This document shows positions 59,583-64,000 of a DNA stretch of 64,000 bases, piece after piece. Numbering within the stretch: position 1 is the first letter of the stretch; each line of letters opens with the position of its first letter. Both the position numbers and the translations under genes were made by a program. The notes below the pieces were generated by a model, which saw nothing but the letters and a program-made list of their open reading frames with translations, did no database searches and was not told the origin of the DNA. Origin of the DNA: Geminicoccus sp. (lineage in GTDB: Bacteria > Pseudomonadota > Alphaproteobacteria > UBA7985); assembly GCA_002708995.1 (NCBI GenBank), contig PAPT01000018.1:56962-120961 (forward strand), given 5' to 3'.

Positions 59583-60598
59583 TGCAGGACCGCGGAAAGC
59601 CGGAAACGGCGCGCTATGACGTGACGTCGATGGGTAACGCCATCGTCGACGTTCTTTGGCAGGCACCGGAAAGCGCGATCGCCGACTACAGCCTTAACCG
59701 GGGCAGCATGACCCTGATCGACGAGGACAGGGCTGAGTTCCTGACCAGCGTCATGGGTGAGGATTGCTTGATGGAATCCGGCGGCTCGGCAGGCAACACC
59801 GCCGTTGGCATCGCGGCGCTGGGCGGGCGGTCGGCGTACGTCGGCAAGGTCAAGGACGACGAACTCGGCCGCGCGTTCCGGTCTAGCCTGACCGGGACCG
59901 GCACGCTCTATGACACGCCGTTCAGCACCGACGGCCCGGCGACGGCACGGTGCCTGATCTTTGTCACTCCCGATGGTCAGCGGACCATGAACACCTTTCT
60001 CGGTGCCAGCACCCGTTTGGCGCCGCAGGACATCGATGCGGCGGTGATCGGCGCTTCGGCCGTGACGTACATGGAGGGGTATCTCTGGGACCAGCCCGAG
60101 GCCAAGGATGCCTTGCGCCTCGCCGTTGAGGTTGCCCATGTTCAGGGGCGCCTGACGTCGCTCTCGCTCTCCGATCCCTTCTGCGTCGACCGCTGGCGCG
60201 ACGAGTTCGTGGAGATGATCGACGCTGGCATGATCGATATCGTCTTCGCCAATCAGGATGAGCTCAAGAGCCTCTACCAGACCGATGACCTCTCGCAGGC
60301 TCGGGACCGAGGGCTGGCGGCCAACGTGAAGCTGATTGCGCTGACCAAGGGTTATGAGGGCTCAGAGCTGCTGGTGCCGGGGCAGGGCGCGGTCGACATT
60401 CCCGTCGTGGAAGTTGTCAAGCGGATCGATACCACCGGCGCAGGGGATCTGTACGCCGCTGGTTTCCTCCATGGCTTCACGCAGGGGCAGTCGCTGGAAA
60501 CCTGCGGCCTGTGGGGTGCGCGGGCAGCCGCAGCGGTGATCCAGCGTGTGGGTGCTCGGCTGACGGCGACTGAGTTGGCAGCGGTTACAGCCGCATAA
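59582..60598 (+). CDS. Adenosine kinase-like PfkB-family kinase
   Basis: MGNAIVDVLWQAPE...GGSAGNTAVGIAALGGRSAYVGKVKDDELG; DTTGAGDLYAAGFLHG. Confidence 0.88.
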   Translation: MQDRGKPETARYDVTSMGNAIVDVLWQAPESAIADYSLNRGSMTLIDEDRAEFLTSVMGEDCLMESGGSAGNTAVGIAALGGRSAYVGKVKDDELGRAFRSSLTGTGTLYDTPFSTDGPATARCLIFVTPDGQRTMNTFLGASTRLAPQDIDAAVIGASAVTYMEGYLWDQPEAKDALRLAVEVAHVQGRLTSLSLSDPFCVDRWRDEFVEMIDAGMIDIVFANQDELKSLYQTDDLSQARDRGLAANVKLIALTKGYEGSELLVPGQGAVDIPVVEVVKRIDTTGAGDLYAAGFLHGFTQGQSLETCGLWGARAAAAVIQRVGARLTATELAAVTAA

Positions 60599-60643
60599 GA
60601 TTGTCTAAAAATTCTCGATTTTTCTACTTTTTGGCCGCGTGTG

Positions 60644-60943
60644 CTATAACAGGGCGCTCGCATAAGGCTGCGGCCATGGGTCGGAAACAGCCAGCTCATC
60701 AAAGTGCGCCTGCTGCACCCGCAGATGGCGGTGCGCCCGCCGCAAGGCTTCCACGTCGAGGTCGTAGGGCCCGCCCATGACGGCGCCGACCGTCTGGATC
60801 TGATGCTCGATCAGGCCCTCCATATTCACGCCGTCAAAGTAAGGGGAGAGGGCCGCCGAAACCAGCACGGAATCGTAGAAGTCACGAACGGTTCGGGCAA
60901 CAAAGCTATAGCCACCATATCGGTCCCAGATAGTCTCTGGCAT
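60644..60943 (-). CDS. Group I truncated haemoglobin-like protein, short C-terminus
   Basis: TIWDRYGGYSFVARTVRDFYDSVLVSAALSPYFDGVNMEGLIEHQIQTVGAVMGGPYDLDVEALRRAHRHLRVQQAHFDEL. Confidence 0.72.
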   Translation of the reverse strand: MPETIWDRYGGYSFVARTVRDFYDSVLVSAALSPYFDGVNMEGLIEHQIQTVGAVMGGPYDLDVEALRRAHRHLRVQQAHFDELAVSDPWPQPYASALL

Positions 60944-61172
60944 GGGTTCTCATCCTGTCCGCCTCGGTTACACTGCCGACGCTTGCACAATTGACGCCAG
61001 TCCGGTTTAGGCCCGAAGGGCTTGGGTCGGCTGTATAAAGTGATATGTTACATAGATTTACGATCTTTAGGTGTAGTCGCTTGAGGGGCATCGATCTGGG
61101 GAGTTGCCCTTGAAAACCCAATTTGACAAAAACCCGTCATTTAGACGGTCAAATTGATAGAAGGTAGATACT

Positions 61173-62528
61173 TTGGACCGCAGAATGTTCAAGGCGTACG
61201 ACGTGCGAGGTATTGTCCCGGACCAGCTCAATCCTGGCGTTGCGGCGCGGATTGCCGGCGGGGTGATGGCGGCGACCGGTGGCCGGACCTTTGTGGTCGG
61301 CCACGATGTCCGGCTGCACAGCCGGGGGCTGGTCGAGGCCATGATCGAGGCCTTGGTCGACGCTGGTGGAGACGTGATTGATCTGGGGTTGTGCGGGACC
61401 GAAGAAGTCTATTTCTGGACCGGCCACGAGGATGCCGATGCCGGTCTGATGGTGACCGCGAGCCACAACCCGGCCGAATACAATGGCGTGAAATTCGTCG
61501 GTAAGGCCGCCGCGCCACTGAGCCCTGACGGGATGGGTGCCGTGCGCGACTGGGCGGCCTCTGAAGCGCTCCTGACGACTGCGGCGCAGCCCGGGCGCGT
61601 GCGCGCGCCGGCGCACCCGGAGGCCTATATCGACCGTTTGATGGGCTTCGCCAGTCTTGAGAAGGTGCGGCCGCTCCATATCGTGCTCAACGCCGGCAAC
61701 GGCTGCGCGGGCCCTGTGGTCGAAGCGCTGGCTGAGCGGATGCCGCCGCAGGTGCGGCTAAGCCTCGTGCACGGCGAGCCGGACGGGAGCTTTCCCCATG
61801 GCATTCCCAACCCACTGCTCCCCGATCGGCGGCAGGCAACGACCGACGTGGTGCGGGCGCTTGGCGCCGATTTCGGGGTCGCCTTCGACGGCGACTTCGA
61901 CCGCTGCTTTTTCTTCGACGGCGAAGGCCGTTTCGTGGAGGGATACTACATCGTCGGGTTGCTGGCGCGGGCCGTTCTCGGCCGCTCCGCTCCCGGGACG
62001 CCGATCGTCTACGACAATCGCATGACATGGGCGACCGAGGCTGCCATCGCCGCTGCTGGTGGCCGGGCGGTGGTCTCGCGCACCGGGCACGTGTTCCTGA
62101 AGCGGGCGCTGCGCGAGCACGGCGCGGCCTATGGCGGGGAAATGAGCGCCCACCACTACTTTCATGAATTCTACAGCTGCGACAGCGGCATGATCCCCTG
62201 GTTGCTGATCGCGCAGTTGGTGGGCGAGGGGGACCGGTCACTGTACGAGCACGTTGCGGCGGCGCAGGCAGCCTTTCCCTGTTCGGGCGAGATCAACTTC
62301 CGGCTCGATAACACCGCAGCGGCGCTCACGCGGGTCGAAGCCGCCTTTGCCGGAACGGGTCAGCGGGAGGATATCGACGGAGTCAGTTACAGCTTTGCCG
62401 ACTGGCGCTTCAATGTCCGTCTGTCCAACACCGAACCGCTCCTGCGGCTCAACGTCGAGACACGGGGCGACACAGCCCTTCTGGCGGAGAAGACCGACCA
62501 GCTGCGGACGTTGATCGAGGCGGGCTAG
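61173..62528 (+). CDS. Phosphomannomutase/phosphoglucomutase
   Basis: MFKAYDVRGIVPDQLN; MVTASHNPAEYNGVKFVG; DGDFDRCFFFDGEGRFV; GEMSAHHYF. Confidence 0.92.
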   Translation: MDRRMFKAYDVRGIVPDQLNPGVAARIAGGVMAATGGRTFVVGHDVRLHSRGLVEAMIEALVDAGGDVIDLGLCGTEEVYFWTGHEDADAGLMVTASHNPAEYNGVKFVGKAAAPLSPDGMGAVRDWAASEALLTTAAQPGRVRAPAHPEAYIDRLMGFASLEKVRPLHIVLNAGNGCAGPVVEALAERMPPQVRLSLVHGEPDGSFPHGIPNPLLPDRRQATTDVVRALGADFGVAFDGDFDRCFFFDGEGRFVEGYYIVGLLARAVLGRSAPGTPIVYDNRMTWATEAAIAAAGGRAVVSRTGHVFLKRALREHGAAYGGEMSAHHYFHEFYSCDSGMIPWLLIAQLVGEGDRSLYEHVAAAQAAFPCSGEINFRLDNTAAALTRVEAAFAGTGQREDIDGVSYSFADWRFNVRLSNTEPLLRLNVETRGDTALLAEKTDQLRTLIEAG

Positions 62529-63400
62529 GCGCCAGCCGCTGCGGCTTTGCCTACCTTCTCAGCAGCTTTCACGGCGTTCCAGGCGGCGTGCAATTCGTCG
62601 ATGTGGCGGTCGTCCCAGTGGAATTCCAGCACACGCTCGACCGCATTGAAACGGCGGGTGAATTTGGCGTTGGCCCGGTGCAAGGCGTTTTCCGGGTCGA
62701 TGTTCAGCCGCCGCGCCACGGCCGCTGCGACGAACAGCAGATCGCCAACTTCCAGCTCCAGCGCATCGCGGTCCGGTGGGTCGCGCTCGGCCTCTTCCTT
62801 CACCTCGGCCAGCTCCTCGTCGACCTTGCCGTAGATTTCGTGCATCTCCGGGTGGTCGAAGCCGACCCGCGCTGCATTGCGCTGGATCTTGTCGGTCGCG
62901 AGCAGGGCCGGGAAGATGCTGGGAATGTCCTGCAGCGTGGCGCGGGGGTCGACGTCCGGGGTCGTGAGGCCGGCAGCGGCCTTTGCAGCCTGCTTGGCGC
63001 GCTTTTCTTCGGTCTTGATCCGGTCCCAGTCGGCCTTCTGCGCGGCCTCGTCGGGATAGGCCGTGTCTTCGAAAACGTGCGGGTGGCGGTGCACCATCTT
63101 GTCGGCGATGCTGTGGGCGACGTCGTCGAAGTCGAACAGCCCGGCTTCCTGCGCCATCTGCGCGTGAAACACCACCTGCAGCAGCAGGTCGCCCAGTTCT
63201 TCCTTCAGATCGACCCAGTCGTCGCGTTCGATAGCGTCGGCAACTTCGTAGGCTTCCTCGACCGTATAGGGGGCGATAGTGGCAAAGCTCTGCTTCACGT
63301 CCCAGGGGCAGCCGTCCTCAGGGTCGCGCAGCTGCTTCATCACGCTGAGGATCCGCTTCAGGCCATTGCCCACTTGCGGGGTAGGGATATCTTGCTTCAT
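62525..63400 (-). CDS. mazG: Nucleoside triphosphate pyrophosphohydrolase
   Basis: LRDPEDGCPWDVKQSFATIAPYTVEEAYEVADAIERDDWVDLKEELGDLLLQVVFHAQMA. Confidence 0.93.
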   Translation of the reverse strand: MKQDIPTPQVGNGLKRILSVMKQLRDPEDGCPWDVKQSFATIAPYTVEEAYEVADAIERDDWVDLKEELGDLLLQVVFHAQMAQEAGLFDFDDVAHSIADKMVHRHPHVFEDTAYPDEAAQKADWDRIKTEEKRAKQAAKAAAGLTTPDVDPRATLQDIPSIFPALLATDKIQRNAARVGFDHPEMHEIYGKVDEELAEVKEEAERDPPDRDALELEVGDLLFVAAAVARRLNIDPENALHRANAKFTRRFNAVERVLEFHWDDRHIDELHAAWNAVKAAEKVGKAAAAGA

Positions 63401-63485
63401 GGCGCGGGCTGTTCCTGGCTTTGATTCGCTGATGGTCGGGGTCGGCTCACGGGAGGGCCGAGGGGGCGGCGATGGCGGGCGCTTG

Positions 63486-64000
63486 TCACCGCCAGCGTAC
63501 GTCCTGCCGGGTGAGTTCGGCCTGCACCGCCGTCATATCGGGCTGCTCCATGGCTGTGCCCGCCTTGACCGACAGCGCCGCGGCGATGCCGGCGCCCTGT
63601 CCGCTTACCGCGCAGCAGGCCATGTTGCGCGTTGCGGCGTGGGCTACCTTGTCACCGCCGGTCGAGCGACCGACAACCAGCAGGTTTTCGATGCCCTTGG
63701 GCACCATGGAGCGGAAGGGTACATGCATATACCGCCCCGTGGTGGGCAGGATCAGGATGCCGTAGCCGTCGATGAATTCGGGATAGATACCAACGCTGTC
63801 CTCAAACCGGCCCTGCTCGCGCACGTCGGTTTCCGTCATGTTGTAGACCGCATCGATTTTGCGGGTGTCGCGGATGCCGATGCTCATGCCGAAGTTGCGC
63901 AGGCGCACGCCTTCGCAGCCGGGTGTGTAGGCGCGCAGTGCGTCGATGGCGAGCATGGCCTGCCGCCGCCCCTCGATCTCGAATTCGGTCAGGCTGTCCG
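63486..64000 (-). CDS. FAD-dependent oxidoreductase, C-terminal part; N-terminus outside window
   Basis: GIENLLVVGRSTGGDKVAHAATRNMACCAVSGQGAGIAAALSVK; frame open to window end. Confidence 0.78.
   Translation of the reverse strand, partial: DSLTEFEIEGRRQAMLAIDALRAYTPGCEGVRLRNFGMSIGIRDTRKIDAVYNMTETDVREQGRFEDSVGIYPEFIDGYGILILPTTGRYMHVPFRSMVPKGIENLLVVGRSTGGDKVAHAATRNMACCAVSGQGAGIAAALSVKAGTAMEQPDMTAVQAELTRQDVRWR

Noticed and set aside
60606-60622. A/T hairpin AAAAAT-TCTCG-ATTTTT after the adenosine kinase gene
   Set aside because: Possible terminator, but the stem is all A/T and too weak to call with confidence.

Overview
High-GC alphaproteobacterial-type chromosome window, about 64 kb and densely coded. 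All calls come from reading motifs, translations and complementarity by eye; nothing was searched against a database.

Main contents, left to right:
- Sel1-repeat fragment.
- QMP-ordered TRAP transporter (minus strand).
- 4-hydroxyphenylacetate/homoprotocatechuate meta-cleavage locus (hpaF-E-D-G-H, hpaB, two MarR/HpaR-type regulators), with an intervening flavin amine oxidase whose domains appear circularly permuted.
- Second TRAP transporter, with an intrinsic terminator between P and QM.
- TauE/SafE exporter.
- Compact cluster at about 19.2-25.8 kb: divergent GNAT/FemAB-like acyltransferase, KASIII/OleA-like synthase, OleD-like reductase, MBL hydrolase, F390-synthetase-like adenylating enzyme and ATP-grasp ligase. 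It looks like an uncharacterised biosynthetic system.
- AlkB alkane hydroxylase.
- Two curlin-repeat genes, each behind a polypyrimidine leader.
- Valine-catabolism genes (mmsA, acd, mmsB).
- DUF1467-like gene, a structured intergenic region, then proS.
- Lol-type ABC transporter genes.
- DNA glycosylase, split extensin-like locus, M23 peptidase, moaA and assorted fatty-acid or amino-acid catabolism enzymes.
- metK-adenosine kinase with a structured leader able to sequester the metK Shine-Dalgarno sequence.
- C-terminally short truncated-haemoglobin-like gene, phosphomannomutase, mazG and a partial FAD oxidoreductase.

A dispersed intergenic repeat occurs in at least three places, and one copy carries a 4x39-bp tandem expansion.

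Strongest leads: the permuted amine oxidase, the 19-26 kb cluster, the metK leader and the dispersed repeat family.
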